Assembly (NCBI GenBank): GCA_011390565.1
Contig: JAABSC010000001.1
Span: 310,001-374,000 of the forward strand
Source: Thioalkalivibrio paradoxus
GTDB taxonomy: Bacteria > Pseudomonadota > Gammaproteobacteria > Ectothiorhodospirales > Ectothiorhodospiraceae
Reading direction: 5' to 3'
DNA length: 64,000 nucleotides
Position numbers and translations under genes: made by a program. This document shows positions 35,533 through 45,226 of this stretch, piece by piece. Numbering within the stretch: the first letter of the stretch is position 1; each line of letters starts with the position of its first letter. Under the pieces are notes generated by a model. That model saw nothing but the letters and a program-made list of their open reading frames with translations, made no database searches and was not told the origin of the DNA.

Positions 35533-36945
35533 TCAGAGAATCTGACGCCGCTCGCTCGAGGGTGGCAGGTTCATCGCCTCACGGTATTTGGCCACGGTGC
35601 GCCGGGCCACATTGATACCCCGATCCATCAGGACCTGGGCCAGTCGTGAATCACTCATCGGCCGGTTCGGCGGCTCTTCGCTGATCAGTTGGCGGATCAT
35701 CGCACGGATCGCGGTCGCGGAACATTCACCGCCGTCCGCGGTGCCGACGTGGCTGGAAAAGAAATACTTGAACTCGAACACGCCTCGGGGAGTGTGCATA
35801 TATTTCTGGGTGGTGACACGGGAGATCGTCGACTCGTGCATGCCGAGTTCATCGGCGATATCCCGCAGGATCAGCGGCCGCATGGCGACATCCCCGCGTT
35901 CGAGGAAGTCCGACTGACGTTCAACGATGGCCCTCGCGACGCGCAGCAGGGTTTCATTTCGGCTGTGCAGGCTTTTCAGGAACCATCGCGCCTCCTGCAG
36001 CTGGTTGCGCATGAAGCTGCTGTCGCGCGCATCGCTCACGCGTCGGACCATGCCCGCGTAGAGGCTGTTGATGCGTATGCGCGGTGCGATTTCCGGATTG
36101 AGGTCCACGCGCCAGCCCTTGCTGTCGCGACGGACGTAGACATCGGGTGTGACATATTCCGCGGGAAGATCGTTGATCTGGCTACCCGGTCGCGGGTTCA
36201 GGGTTCGAACCAGGTCCACACCCTGTGACAGGGCCGATTCGTCGACGTCGAGGTCGCGCTGCAGGGATCGGAAGTCATGGCGTGCCAAGCGCTCCATGCC
36301 CGTATCGACCATACGCAGGGCGACGTCCCTGCCAGGGGTCTCCTCAGGCAGCTCGCGAAGCTGGATCAGCAGGCACTCGCGCAAATCGCGAGCGCCCACG
36401 CCGACGGGGTCGCACTGCTGGATCCAGTGCAGGACCGCCTCGAGTTCATCCAAACCTACGTCGGTTTCTCCACCGAGTGTCTGTTGCAGACTCTCGAGAT
36501 CGGTTTCCAGATAGCCATCGGAATTGATGCTGTCGATCAGGGTGGCGCCAATGCGCCGATCCCGTTCGCCCAAAGGGCTGAGGTGCAGCTGCCAGAGCAG
36601 GTGTTCGTGCAGTCCTCCCTCGCCGTCGGACTGATTCTCGAACGGATCCCGGTCGTCCCGATCGGCGCCCGAATGCCCGGACCCCTCGTAGTCGATGTCG
36701 TCCCAACTCTCGTCCGCCGGCATCTCCTCGGACTCCGCGTTGACCGATTCCTCGGTGGCCGCATCGGGAGCCGACTCGTCGGATTCGTCCTCCTCGAGTT
36801 CCAGCATGGGATTGGTTTCCAGCGCCTGCTGAATCTCGACTTGAAGCTCAAGCGTCGACAGCTGCAGCAGCCGGATGGCCTGCTGCAGCTGCGGGGTCAT
36901 GGTAAGCGTCTGACCCAGCTGCAGGTTCAGGGAGGACTTCAGCAT
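35533..36945 (-). CDS. rpoN: RNA polymerase sigma-54 factor
   Basis: RpoN directs polymerase to -24/-12 promoters and needs AAA+ activators. The N-terminus is the Gln/Leu-rich activator-interaction region (MLKSSLNLQLGQTLTMTPQLQ), followed by an acidic region of roughly 90 residues. The core-binding and helix-turn-helix regions come next, then the RpoN box ARRTVAKYRE, close to the end of the 470-aa protein. It is 138 bp behind lptB and 29 bp ahead of hpf. Confidence 0.97.
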   Translation of the reverse strand: MLKSSLNLQLGQTLTMTPQLQQAIRLLQLSTLELQVEIQQALETNPMLELEEDESDESAPDAATEESVNAESEEMPADESWDDIDYEGSGHSGADRDDRDPFENQSDGEGGLHEHLLWQLHLSPLGERDRRIGATLIDSINSDGYLETDLESLQQTLGGETDVGLDELEAVLHWIQQCDPVGVGARDLRECLLIQLRELPEETPGRDVALRMVDTGMERLARHDFRSLQRDLDVDESALSQGVDLVRTLNPRPGSQINDLPAEYVTPDVYVRRDSKGWRVDLNPEIAPRIRINSLYAGMVRRVSDARDSSFMRNQLQEARWFLKSLHSRNETLLRVARAIVERQSDFLERGDVAMRPLILRDIADELGMHESTISRVTTQKYMHTPRGVFEFKYFFSSHVGTADGGECSATAIRAMIRQLISEEPPNRPMSDSRLAQVLMDRGINVARRTVAKYREAMNLPPSSERRQIL

Positions 36946-37083
36946 GCCGGTGTCGAATGCGCGACGGCGGAATTCATACGTTCATGGTACTGCCTGCGCT
37001 CCGAGTTGTGCAGTCTTTTGGTGCAATCGTTCCCGTGGGGTCGCGGGTTACTGGATATGCACGGGGCTCGGGGCCGGAGGGGG

Positions 37084-37875
37084 TCAGAGGCGGAAGTGCT
37101 CCCCGAGGTAGACGGTACGCACCCGCTGGTCGGCCAGCAGCTCGGTCGGGGTCCCTTCGCTGAGGAGCCTTCCTTCGCTCAGAATGTAGGCGCGGTCGCA
37201 GATGCCAAGTGTTTCGCGCACGTTGTGATCCGAGATCAGAACCCCGATTCCACGCTCTTTCAGATGCCCGATCACCTCCTGGATCTCGATCACGGAAATC
37301 GGGTCGACACCCGCGAAGGGCTCGTCGAGACAGATGAACTGGGGGTTGCCCGCGAGAGCACGCGCGATTTCGGCGCGCCTTCGTTCGCCTCCCGAGAGTG
37401 CGATCCCCGGGCTGTCCCGTACCGTCTCGAGTTGGAACTCCTCGATCAGGGCATTTGCGGTTTCACGGCGTCCCGCCGCATCCAGGTCGGAGCGAAGTTC
37501 GAGCACGGCCATCAGATTCTTCCACACGGAGAGTCTGCGGAAGATGGAGGCCTCCTGTGGCAGATAACCGAGACCGAGGCGCGCGCGCCTGTGCACGGGC
37601 GCCAGGGTGACGTCCTGACCCAGGAGTTCGATGCGTCCGGCATCGGCCTGGATCAACCCGACCAGGATGTAGAAGCAGGTCGTCTTGCCCGCGCCGTTGG
37701 GCCCCAACAGACCGACCACTTCGCCTCGCGTGAGGTCGACGTCCACACGGTCGAGCACCGTACGCTTGCCGTATTGCTTGGTGAGTCCGCGTCCGATCAG
37801 GTTGCCCTCGAGGGCGCGGAAGTCCCCCGGATCCTGTATTTCCTCCACGGGTACGAGTCTGAGCTGCGCCGGCAT
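37084..37875 (-). CDS. lptB: LPS export ATP-binding protein LptB
   Basis: LptB is the ATPase of the LptB2FGC complex that extracts LPS from the inner membrane. The Walker A (GPNGAGKTT), signature (LSGGERRR), and Walker B ([10 protein letters not shown]) motifs are all present, with the switch histidine in ISDHNVRET. It has about 20 extra residues at the N-terminus relative to E. coli. The ATG 37875 overlaps the lptA stop (TGATG); a GTG at 37878 is the adjacent in-frame option. Length is 263 aa. Confidence 0.96.
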   Translation of the reverse strand: MPAQLRLVPVEEIQDPGDFRALEGNLIGRGLTKQYGKRTVLDRVDVDLTRGEVVGLLGPNGAGKTTCFYILVGLIQADAGRIELLGQDVTLAPVHRRARLGLGYLPQEASIFRRLSVWKNLMAVLELRSDLDAAGRRETANALIEEFQLETVRDSPGIALSGGERRRAEIARALAGNPQFICLDEPFAGVDPISVIEIQEVIGHLKERGIGVLISDHNVRETLGICDRAYILSEGRLLSEGTPTELLADQRVRTVYLGEHFRL

Positions 37876-38402
37876 CACTCCTCGCGAGGCTGGATGGTGA
37901 TCTGCACCCGTTCGCCTTCCCGGCCTTCAACCCGCACGACATCGTTGATCAGGTCATAACGGATGCGGTCGCCCCGGGTATCTTCCGTGGGGGTCTGGAC
38001 CCGTGCGTCGCGGATGAGGACCAGAACCTCGTCGTCGAAGGTGTATTCCATGTTCCGAGCCGTGGCCACCCGTTGCCGTTGCGAGAGGTCGGGAGATTCG
38101 ACCCGAGCGGGGTTGCCGTCGGCCTCGATGCGGACCGGGCGTCGATCCTCGGTATGGATGGTGATCTGGTCGGCCCACAGCGTCATGTCGCCATGCGTCA
38201 CCACCACGTCTCCGCTGTACACCGCGACCCCGGTGCGGTCGTCCATCTGTGCGCTGTCCGCCTGGATGTTGACGGGGACTCCCGGGCGAGGCTGCGCGTG
38301 CAGCGCCAGCGGCGGGAGGGCCAGCGTCAATCCCAAAAAAAGGAGTGCGCTGGCGCGGGCGGACCATTTGCGCGCATTGCCGTGTCGTGAGGAGTCAGTC
38401 AT
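37875..38402 (-). CDS. lptA: Periplasmic LPS-binding bridge protein LptA
   Basis: LptA polymerises across the periplasm to carry LPS from LptC to LptD. The 175-aa precursor has a signal peptide (hydrophobic residues about 17-34, cleavage near LHA). The OstA-like beta-jellyroll follows, recognisable by [23 protein letters not shown] and [11 protein letters not shown]. It overlaps lptB by one base and is 4 bp behind lptC. Confidence 0.94.
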   Translation of the reverse strand: MTDSSRHGNARKWSARASALLFLGLTLALPPLALHAQPRPGVPVNIQADSAQMDDRTGVAVYSGDVVVTHGDMTLWADQITIHTEDRRPVRIEADGNPARVESPDLSQRQRVATARNMEYTFDDEVLVLIRDARVQTPTEDTRGDRIRYDLINDVVRVEGREGERVQITIQPREE

Positions 38403-38406
38403 TTCG

Positions 38407-38958
38407 TCATTCCTGTTCGCCTAGCGAAGAATAGACCGTTCGGACATCGCGGTGGAGTTCGATCGTATCCGCGGGCAGATCCGCGTGCATCCCGATCCCG
38501 GTCATGAACAACCCGGGCTCCACTCTCGTCGCCCGGGCTTCGGTGGAAACCTCCTGGGTCTCCGTGTTGATGGTGACATCGGAGGTTTCGATCCGGCTTC
38601 GAGCGCGCCCGGGGCGGGCCAACCGAATCCCTTCCGTCAGTCCCAGAAGTTCCAGTCGCTGTTCCACAGGGTAGTGCAGGGCGAGCGGAGCGGTCCAGAT
38701 CCAGTCGACGGCCCCGTCGACCCGCAATTCCAGCCGCGGGTTGTCCGTTCGCTGGTAACCGAGTGGGTCGAACTGCTGCAGGCGGTCTCCGCGCAGCACG
38801 TGGCTGATCGTTCCGGTCTCGTCGGTGATCCGAAGTGTGAACTGCTCGATGTCCAGCGTGGCCGTACCCTCGGCACCCAGGCCAGGCGGCAGCGCAAGCA
38901 GTGTGGCCAGCAGGAGACTGCGCGACCGGCGCCTCCGTTCAGGATTCCAGATAGACAC
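38407..38958 (-). CDS. lptC: LPS export protein LptC
   Basis: LptC is a bitopic inner-membrane protein that takes LPS from LptB2FG and hands it to LptA. The N-terminus is basic, followed by a hydrophobic anchor (residues about 14-28). The rest shows the LptC jellyroll pattern (LDIEQFTLRITDETGTISHVLRGDRLQQF, YPVEQRLELLGL). No ATG suits; GTG 38958, overlapping kdsC by 20 bp, gives 183 aa, close to the family norm. Sequence conservation in LptC is low, so context (kdsC-lptC-lptA-lptB) carries part of the assignment. Confidence 0.9.
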   Translation of the reverse strand: MSIWNPERRRRSRSLLLATLLALPPGLGAEGTATLDIEQFTLRITDETGTISHVLRGDRLQQFDPLGYQRTDNPRLELRVDGAVDWIWTAPLALHYPVEQRLELLGLTEGIRLARPGRARSRIETSDVTINTETQEVSTEARATRVEPGLFMTGIGMHADLPADTIELHRDVRTVYSSLGEQE

Positions 38959-39478
38959 GCAGAATACCTTCGAGCTGCTGTTGGGCACCCAGCAATTCCT
39001 CACAGACCTCCCGCACGGCTCCGCGGCCGCCTCGCACACGCGTCCGCCAGTCGGCGCGCTCCAGCACCAGAGGATGTGCGTCCGCGACAGCAATCCCCAA
39101 ACCTACACGGCGCATGGCCGGCAGATCGACGACGTCATCGCCGACGAATGCCGTTTCCGGCGCTTCAAAGCCGGATCGTGCGAGGAGTTCCTCGATCGCC
39201 AGACCCTTGTCGCGCCGCCCTTGCATGATGTGCCGCACACCCAGATCCCGCATCCTGTGGGTCACCACCTCGGAGTTCCGTCCGGTGAGCACGGCCACTT
39301 CGATGCCGCCGTCCTGAGCCATGCGGATCCCGTGACCATCCCGGCTGTTGAACGCCTTGTACTGCTCTCCGGCGTCGCCGAGAAACAGGCTGCCATCGGT
39401 CAATACGCCGTCCACGTCCAGAATCAACAGGCGGATGCGTCGTTGCCGTTCGAGCAGTTCGCCAGGTCCGAGCGGCAT
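38939..39478 (-). CDS. kdsC: KDO-8-phosphate phosphatase KdsC
   Basis: KdsC is a HAD-superfamily phosphatase that removes phosphate from KDO-8-P, giving the KDO sugar of LPS. The HAD nucleophile motif LLILDVDGVLTDG is near the N-terminus, with the later VGDDVVDLPAM motif. Length is 179 aa. Its start codon shares a base with the kdsD stop (TGATG), and lptC begins inside its 3' end, so the KDO and LPS-export genes are translationally linked. Confidence 0.96.
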   Translation of the reverse strand: MPLGPGELLERQRRIRLLILDVDGVLTDGSLFLGDAGEQYKAFNSRDGHGIRMAQDGGIEVAVLTGRNSEVVTHRMRDLGVRHIMQGRRDKGLAIEELLARSGFEAPETAFVGDDVVDLPAMRRVGLGIAVADAHPLVLERADWRTRVRGGRGAVREVCEELLGAQQQLEGILRVYLES

Positions 39479-40458
39479 CAGGCCACTCCTGCGTGGAGCA
39501 GGTCGTGCATGTTGATCGCACCGACCAACCGTGCGTCGTCATCGACGACCGGCAGAGCGTTGATGTGGTGGTTTTCCATCATTTCCAGGGCTTCGACCGC
39601 GAGCCAGTCCGGGCGTGCCGTGAGACCGCCGGGTGTCATGACCTCGCCGATGGTCAGATGGTGGATGTCCAGGCCGCGGTCGAGGGCGCGGCGCAGGTCA
39701 CCATCGGTGAAAATCCCCTGCACCCTGCCTTCTTCGGTGCCGATGATTACCATCCCGAGCCCTTTCCTGGAAATTTCCAGCAGCGCATCGCGCAACAGGG
39801 CTTCGGCATGGATGCGCGGGATCGCCTGGTCCGTGCGCATGATGTCCGCGACATGGATCAGCAGGCGGCGTCCGAGGCGCCCCCCGGGATGGGAACGCGC
39901 GAAGTCGTCGGCGGTGAAGCCCCGGGCATCGAGTACCGCGATGGCCAGGGCGTCGCCCATCGCCAGCGTGGCCGTGGTGCTGGAGGTCGGTGCCAGTCCA
40001 AGGGGGCAGGCTTCGCGTTCCACGCTGATGTCGATGTGCACGCTGGCTTCGCGCGCCAGGCGGGACCCGGGATTGCCGGTCAGCGCGATCAGGGGCACGC
40101 CGAGCCGACGGATGAGCGGCAGGATCGTCAGGATCTCGTCGGTTTCTCCCGAATTCGACAACGCGATCACGGCATCCTCCCGCGTGATCATGCCGAGATC
40201 CCCGTGGCTGGCCTCGCCGGGGTGGACAAAGAACGCCGGGGTTCCCGTGGACGCCAGTGTCGCGGCCAGCTTGCCTCCGATATGGCCGGACTTGCCCATG
40301 CCCAGCACGACGACCCGTCCCCGGCAGTCGAGGATGAACTGGCAGGCCGACAGAAAAGCGGCATCGATGCGCTTCGTCAGCGCCGCGACGGACGCGGCCT
40401 CGGTTTCCAGGACGGCCAGCGCCAGGTTTCGTGTGTTCTCAGGGTTGAGCTTCATCAT
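39478..40458 (-). CDS. kdsD: Arabinose-5-phosphate isomerase KdsD
   Basis: KdsD interconverts ribulose-5-phosphate and arabinose-5-phosphate, the first step of KDO synthesis. It has an N-terminal SIS sugar-isomerase domain (VVVLGMGKSGHIGGKLAATL, ALSNSGETDEI) and two C-terminal CBS domains (ending VVDDDARLVGAINMHDLL). The start is ATG 40458, overlapping the yrbG stop (ATGA); a second ATG follows directly. Length is 326 aa. Order yrbG-kdsD-kdsC-lptCAB matches E. coli. Confidence 0.97.
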   Translation of the reverse strand: MMKLNPENTRNLALAVLETEAASVAALTKRIDAAFLSACQFILDCRGRVVVLGMGKSGHIGGKLAATLASTGTPAFFVHPGEASHGDLGMITREDAVIALSNSGETDEILTILPLIRRLGVPLIALTGNPGSRLAREASVHIDISVEREACPLGLAPTSSTTATLAMGDALAIAVLDARGFTADDFARSHPGGRLGRRLLIHVADIMRTDQAIPRIHAEALLRDALLEISRKGLGMVIIGTEEGRVQGIFTDGDLRRALDRGLDIHHLTIGEVMTPGGLTARPDWLAVEALEMMENHHINALPVVDDDARLVGAINMHDLLHAGVA

Positions 40459-41429
40459 GCAACGGACATCCATCCAAGTAGAGCCAGGTAGCCTGCGAAC
40501 AGGCTGAGCAGCAGCGCCCCCTGCCAGCGTCGGATCTGGCCATCCTTGCGGCCCCGGGTCAGCGCAAGGATGAACAGCAGCAGGGTCAGGCCAAGCATGA
40601 GCGGATAATCCCGGAACAGGACTGCGTTTTCCACCGCCGAGGGTGCGAGTATCCCTGGAATCGCCAGGACGCACAGGAGATTGAACAGGTTGGACCCGAC
40701 GATGTTCCCGATGGCCAGATCGTTTTCGCCCTTGAGGGCCGCAGCCACCGAGGCCGCGAGTTCAGGCAGGGACGTTCCGATCGCGACGATGGTGAGGCCG
40801 ATCACGAGTTCACTCACGCCCAGTGCCTGGGCGATTTCCATCGCGCCCCACACCAGCGTGCGGGAACTCAGTAAAAGCAGCACAAGGCCGAGCAGCAGCC
40901 AGAAGATGGCTCGGGACAGGGTGAGTCCGGGCGGCAGCGACTCCTCCACCTCGATTGCCAGTGGGTTGATCGCGTCGTTCTGTGACATCCCCTGCCGAAC
41001 CAGCCAGACGGTGAGGATCAGGAGACCCGCAAGCAGCACCAGGCCGTCCCGCATGCCCAGCGTGCCGTCCGCCAACAGCAGCAGACCCAGCACGGTGACG
41101 ATCAGCAGGATGGGAAGTTCACGCCGCAGGATCGTCGATGCGACGGTGAGCGGGGCGATCAGCGCCGCCACGCCGAGAACGAGACCGATGTTGGCGATAT
41201 TGGAGCCGATCGCGTTGCCCACGGCCAAGCCGGGGGTGCCCTGCAGCGAGGCCAGCACGGAAATGATGATTTCCGGGGCGGATGTGCCGAAAGCGACGAC
41301 GGTGAGGCCGATCAGCAATGGGGTCACCCCGAGGGTCCGGGCAAGCCCGGCTGCACCCAGCACGAAGCGGTCGGCACTCCAGGCGAGTACGGCAAGCCCA
41401 GCGACGATCGCGAGGGAAGGCAGCCACAT
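40455..41429 (-). CDS. yrbG: Calcium/sodium antiporter (YrbG family)
   Basis: A 324-aa inner-membrane exchanger of the K+-dependent Na+/Ca2+ antiporter family, with about ten helices in two inverted halves. Each half carries the cation-binding alpha-repeat: VVAFGTSAPEI with GSNIANIGLVLG in the first, and IVAIGTSLPEL with GSNLFNLLCVLA in the second. The start ATG 41429 gives MWLPSLAIVAGLAVLAW. It heads the long minus-strand gene run. The 304 bp upstream contains an inverted repeat. Confidence 0.94.
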   Translation of the reverse strand: MWLPSLAIVAGLAVLAWSADRFVLGAAGLARTLGVTPLLIGLTVVAFGTSAPEIIISVLASLQGTPGLAVGNAIGSNIANIGLVLGVAALIAPLTVASTILRRELPILLIVTVLGLLLLADGTLGMRDGLVLLAGLLILTVWLVRQGMSQNDAINPLAIEVEESLPPGLTLSRAIFWLLLGLVLLLLSSRTLVWGAMEIAQALGVSELVIGLTIVAIGTSLPELAASVAAALKGENDLAIGNIVGSNLFNLLCVLAIPGILAPSAVENAVLFRDYPLMLGLTLLLFILALTRGRKDGQIRRWQGALLLSLFAGYLALLGWMSVA

Positions 41430-41733
41430 GTGCGGAAAGACCCGAATGGAAACGGCGGCAAGTGTAAAGCCTAATCCCGGTGGGCGTCTCACGCCCCGGC
41501 GAGGGCTTCCGGACCGAAAGGGACCCCTTTGGCATGACGTTTGGCCCAGGGTTAACGTGAAAGACCAGCCACGGAAAACACGGAAGGACACGGACATTAT
41601 GGGAAACGAAGGGAATCCAGGTTCTTTCCGTGTGTTTCCGTGTTTTCCGTGGCTCGCATTTTCATCGCCGGGAGTGGCGCAGGCCATTACAGTCGGGCGT
41701 GTGGCGTAGGCTCGGGTTGAACCGGAGGTGTTC
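41430..41733. other. 304-bp divergent gap between yrbG and the DUF72-like gene
   Basis: No credible gene lies here. The main content is the CACGGAA-rich inverted repeat at 41567-41654. A GGAGG at 41724-41728 serves the downstream gene. Promoters for both flanking transcripts should be in this gap, but I could not identify convincing -35/-10 pairs. Confidence 0.6.
41567..41654. repeat. CACGGAA-rich inverted repeat
   Basis: Two 28-bp arms (41567-41594 and 41627-41654) are reverse complements at 26 of 28 positions, with a 32-nt spacer. Each arm is itself made of short direct repeats of the form CACGGAA. From memory, very similar CCACGGAA...ACACGGA repeats occur between genes in many unrelated bacteria. 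The loop shows no open frame. Confidence 0.85.
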
Positions 41734-42330
41734 ATGAATCGAGAATCGGGCGGTGCAACGCTGTGCCTGGGTGCTGTTCGGGATGACGCATCGCCAGCCT
41801 GGACGGCGTTCTATCCGGACGACCTTCCCGAAGACTGGCGGCTGCCCTATTACGCCCACTACTGGAAGAATCTGCTGGTGCCGTCACGGGATTGGGCGTG
41901 GCAGGTGTCTGCTCGGGGATGGCTCGACGAGGTCCCGGAGGATCTGAGCCTGTATTTCGAGGTTCCGTCTTCTGTGCGGGAGGCGAACTCCGTCATGCAG
42001 ACACTCGCGCAGGCGCTGGGTGCGCGGCTGGGCGGGTTTCTGCTCGATGACGATCAGCTTCCGTTGGACCCGGGGTTGCGTGCGTACGCGTTCACCGGTG
42101 TGCCGTTTCCGCCGGTACCGGGCGCCCGCGATGTGGCGGCTTACGCTGGAATGGCGGGCTCGGTGCTGGTCGCCGAACCGCAGCCGGGGCTCTCGCTGCG
42201 ACATCGGCGGGAGATGCTGGAGAGGATGACGCGGGCGCTGCCGGACCGCAGGCGGTTCCTCTTCCTGCGGTGTGGTCCGGGAGAGCTGGAAGAGGCGGAA
42301 ACGATACTGCGCCTGGGCGGTCTGCTTTGA
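41734..42330 (+). CDS. DUF72-like protein (short, divergent)
   Basis: A 198-aa protein with features of the DUF72/YecE family near the N-terminus: LCLGAVRDD, then AFYPDDLPEDWRLPYYA. YecE proteins are TIM barrels of about 240-300 aa. This one is shorter and lacks most of the later motifs, so it is either a divergent branch or a reduced member. A GGAGG at 41724-41728 supports ATG 41734. It precedes the mla operon on the same strand by 89 bp. The function is unknown. Confidence 0.72.
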   Translation: MNRESGGATLCLGAVRDDASPAWTAFYPDDLPEDWRLPYYAHYWKNLLVPSRDWAWQVSARGWLDEVPEDLSLYFEVPSSVREANSVMQTLAQALGARLGGFLLDDDQLPLDPGLRAYAFTGVPFPPVPGARDVAAYAGMAGSVLVAEPQPGLSLRHRREMLERMTRALPDRRRFLFLRCGPGELEEAETILRLGGLL

Positions 42331-42419
42331 TTGACGGCCCCGGCTTTCAGTCGCTCGGGTCCGGTTGACGTTGTACCGCCTCCATCCCAGACTGCAGGAT
42401 CCCAGTCATCAGGAATTCA

Positions 42420-43256
42420 ATGCACGTGTCCAGGGAATCGGTCGACGACACCCCGCATGTGGTGATCGAGGATCTCGCCTTCCGGCATGGCCGGAAAACC
42501 GTTTTCGAGGGCCTCTCGATGACCGTTCCGCGCGGGCGCATCACCACGGTGATGGGTCCCAGCGGTACCGGCAAGACCACGCTGCTGCGCCTGATCGGTG
42601 GTCAGTTGCGTCCGTCCAGTGGCCGGCTCTGGGTGGACGGGCTCGAAGTCGCCCGGCTCTCGAGGCGCAGTCTCTATAATCTGCGCAAGCGCATGGGCAT
42701 GCTCTTTCAGACGGGCGCCCTGCTCAGTGACTTCAATGTCTTCGACAACGTCGCATTTCCGCTGCGCGAGCACACGGATCTGCCCGAGGAACTGATTCGC
42801 CACCTGGTGCTCATGAAGCTCGAAGCCGTCGGCCTGCGCGCGGCACGGGATCTGGATCCCTCGCAACTTTCCGGGGGCATGGCCCGGCGTGTTGCGCTCG
42901 CTCGCGCCATCGCGCTGGATCCCCAGATGATCCTGTACGACGAGCCCTTTGCCGGACTCGACCCGATCACCATGGGCCAGATCGTCACCCTGATCCGCCG
43001 CACCAATCAGACCCTCGGTCTGACCGGCGTTCTGGTGACCCACGACGTGGTCGAGGCGATGGCAATCTCCGACCAGGTCGTGCTGCTCGCAGAGGGCCGG
43101 GTCGTGGATCGGGGAACCGTGGACGAAGTGCGTGGCCGCGCTTCCGAGTGGACCAGCCAGTTCCTGGAGGGGCGGCCGGACGGCCCCGTGCCTTTTCACT
43201 ACCCCGGGACCCCCTATCGGGATGATCTGCTGGGCGGGAAGGAATCCCGGACATGA
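42420..43256 (+). CDS. mlaF: Mla phospholipid transport ATPase MlaF
   Basis: MlaF powers the MlaFEDB inner-membrane complex that moves phospholipids between the periplasmic carrier MlaC and the inner membrane. Walker A is GPSGTGKTT, the signature LSGGMARR, and Walker [14 protein letters not shown]. The C-terminal extension (about 25 residues ending GGKESRT) is typical of MlaF and clasps the partner subunit. Length is 278 aa. It overlaps mlaE by 4 bp (ATGA). Confidence 0.97.
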   Translation: MHVSRESVDDTPHVVIEDLAFRHGRKTVFEGLSMTVPRGRITTVMGPSGTGKTTLLRLIGGQLRPSSGRLWVDGLEVARLSRRSLYNLRKRMGMLFQTGALLSDFNVFDNVAFPLREHTDLPEELIRHLVLMKLEAVGLRAARDLDPSQLSGGMARRVALARAIALDPQMILYDEPFAGLDPITMGQIVTLIRRTNQTLGLTGVLVTHDVVEAMAISDQVVLLAEGRVVDRGTVDEVRGRASEWTSQFLEGRPDGPVPFHYPGTPYRDDLLGGKESRT

Positions 43257-44035
43257 TCGATTTCCTGGCCGGTCTCGGACGCGCAGGGTTGGGCTGGTTT
43301 GCGGTCCTCGGGCGCGCGTCGATGTTTCTCGGGCGCGTGCTCCTGAGCCAGGACGCGGTGCTGCGCCGGTTCTCGCTGACCGTGGCCGAGCTCTACTCGG
43401 TGGGGGTCCGCTCGCTCCTGATCATCGTGGTGTCCGGCCTGTTCGTGGGCATGGTGCTGGGCTACCAGGGGTACATCACTCTGGTGAACTTCGGTGCCGC
43501 AGAGGCGCTCGGGGGCGTCGTCGCACTGTCGCTGGTGCGCGAGCTCGGGCCCGTCGTGACCGCATTGCTGTTTGCCGGCCGCGCCGGTTCCGCGTTGACA
43601 GCGGAGATCGGCCTGATGAAAGCGACCGAACAGCTGTCCGCGTTGGAAATGATGGCGGTGGACCCGTATCGGCGCGTGTTCGCGCCCCGATTCTTCGCTG
43701 GGTTCGTGTCCATGCCGCTACTCGCGGCCCTGTTCAGCGCGGTTGGCGTGATCGGCGGGTATCTGGTGGGGGTCGGGTTGCTGGGCGTGGACAGCGGGTC
43801 CTATTTCTCCCAGATGCAGGCCGTTACGGATTGGCGCGAGGACGTGGTCTCGGGGGTCATCAAGAGCGTGGTCTTCGGATTCGTCGTGACCTGGATCGCG
43901 GTGTTCCAGGGGGTCGACGCAGAGCCCACCTCCGAGGGAATTTCACGGGCCACCACGCAAACGGTGGTGGTGTCTGCGCTGGCCGTCCTCGGCCTGGATT
44001 TCATTCTGACCGGCCTGATGTTCGGCGATCTTTAA
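43253..44035 (+). CDS. mlaE: Mla permease MlaE
   Basis: The 260-aa membrane subunit of MlaFEDB, with about five to six helices. The YrbE signature appears as [32 protein letters not shown], containing the conserved ExG-type coupling region. The ending GLMFGDL is typical. It overlaps mlaF and lies 16 bp before mlaD. Confidence 0.97.
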   Translation: MIDFLAGLGRAGLGWFAVLGRASMFLGRVLLSQDAVLRRFSLTVAELYSVGVRSLLIIVVSGLFVGMVLGYQGYITLVNFGAAEALGGVVALSLVRELGPVVTALLFAGRAGSALTAEIGLMKATEQLSALEMMAVDPYRRVFAPRFFAGFVSMPLLAALFSAVGVIGGYLVGVGLLGVDSGSYFSQMQAVTDWREDVVSGVIKSVVFGFVVTWIAVFQGVDAEPTSEGISRATTQTVVVSALAVLGLDFILTGLMFGDL

Positions 44036-44051
44036 GCAGAGGGGATGCCCG

Positions 44052-44510
44052 ATGAAGCAGCGTTTTCTGGAAGTGTCCGTGGGCCTGTTCGTTCTGCTGG
44101 GTATTGCGGCGCTGTTCTACCTGGCGGTTCAGGTGAGCAACATCGCGGAATACCGGGACAGCGACACCTACGAAGTCCTGGCCTATTTCGACAACATCGG
44201 CGGGCTCAAGGTCCGGGCTCCAATCACGGTTTCGGGTGTCCGCGTCGGTCGTGTCGCCGATATCGCCTACGATCCCGAGCGCTTTCAGGCCCGGGTCACA
44301 CTGGCGATCCAGTCCGACCACGATCATCTGCCCGCGGACACACAGGCCAGCATATTCACCGCCGGTTTACTTGGGGAGCAGTATATTGGTCTCGAACCCG
44401 GCGGCGACTTCGAGATGTTGCAGGCGGGAGACGAGATTCTGTTCACGCAATCCGCGCTGGTATTGGAAAACATGATTGGCAGATTCCTCACGAACATGTC
44501 CACTGATTGA
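44052..44510 (+). CDS. mlaD: MCE-domain protein MlaD
   Basis: MlaD is a bitopic inner-membrane protein whose periplasmic MCE domain forms a hexameric ring for lipid passage. One N-terminal helix (residues about 8-25, LFVLLGIAALFYLAVQV) is followed by a single MCE domain: FDNIGGLKVRAPITVSGVRVG and FTAGLLGEQYIGLEPGGD. At 152 aa it has the minimal length. mlaC starts 47 bp after its stop codon. Confidence 0.96.
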   Translation: MKQRFLEVSVGLFVLLGIAALFYLAVQVSNIAEYRDSDTYEVLAYFDNIGGLKVRAPITVSGVRVGRVADIAYDPERFQARVTLAIQSDHDHLPADTQASIFTAGLLGEQYIGLEPGGDFEMLQAGDEILFTQSALVLENMIGRFLTNMSTD

Positions 44511-44557
44511 GGGCCCGTAGCAATGAGAGCGATCACACGAGAAGCAAGGTGGCAGGG

Positions 44558-45226
44558 ATGAAGAGATTTTGCGTGGCAGCGGTGCCTGGGTGGATTTTCG
44601 CGGTTGTGCTCATGCTGGCCTCGGTTCCACTGCAGGCCGCGCAGTCCATTCAGTTGGTGGAGGATGCGATCAATAAGGTCATGGAGACGCTGCGTGCGGA
44701 TCAGGCCCGTGCCGAGAACGACCCCGCGTTCGTGCTCGAAGTGATCGAGCGTGAGGTGTTTCCGCTGGTCGACATCGACGGCATGGCTCGGTTGATCCTG
44801 GCGCGTCACTGGCGGGATGCCGACAGCGAGCAGCGCGAGCGGTTTACCGTCGCCTTCCGAGACACGCTCCTCAACGCATATGGGGTCCGGCTGGCCGATT
44901 ATCTGGACCGCAACGTGGTGGTGATTCCGTTGCGATCGCGCGAGGACGATCGCATGGCGGTAGTGGCGACCGAGATCGAAGCGGGCCGCGGGCAGCCCAA
45001 CCTGATCGTGAACTACCGATTGCGGCCCGTGGAAGGACAATGGAAGGTCTTCGACGTGGAGGCCGAAGGTCTCAGCTTCGTCGGTAATTTCCGCACTCAT
45101 TTCAATACGGAGATCAACCGTAACGGGCTGGATGCGCTGATTCTGAGATTGGAGGCTGGCGACCGCTCGCTGATCGAGGAGACGCTGGATGACGCGGCTG
45201 CCGAAGGGGGCGGGGCAGGTGGCTGA
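44558..45226 (+). CDS. mlaC: Periplasmic phospholipid carrier MlaC
   Basis: MlaC shuttles phospholipids between MlaA at the outer membrane and MlaFEDB. The 222-aa precursor begins with a signal peptide (hydrophobic core about residues 6-24, cleavage near LQAA). The mature part contains the DIDGMARLILARHWRDA and VNYRLRPVEGQWKVFDVEAEGLSF patterns of the family. The start ATG 44558 is preceded by an AAGG-type site. Its end overlaps mlaB. Confidence 0.95.
   Translation: MKRFCVAAVPGWIFAVVLMLASVPLQAAQSIQLVEDAINKVMETLRADQARAENDPAFVLEVIEREVFPLVDIDGMARLILARHWRDADSEQRERFTVAFRDTLLNAYGVRLADYLDRNVVVIPLRSREDDRMAVVATEIEAGRGQPNLIVNYRLRPVEGQWKVFDVEAEGLSFVGNFRTHFNTEINRNGLDALILRLEAGDRSLIEETLDDAAAEGGGAGG

Noticed and set aside
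31178..41429. A novel defence or secretion system in the long minus-strand run
   Set aside because: Every gene except the terminal secreted protein belongs to well-known LPS, sigma-54 or PTS families in conserved order.
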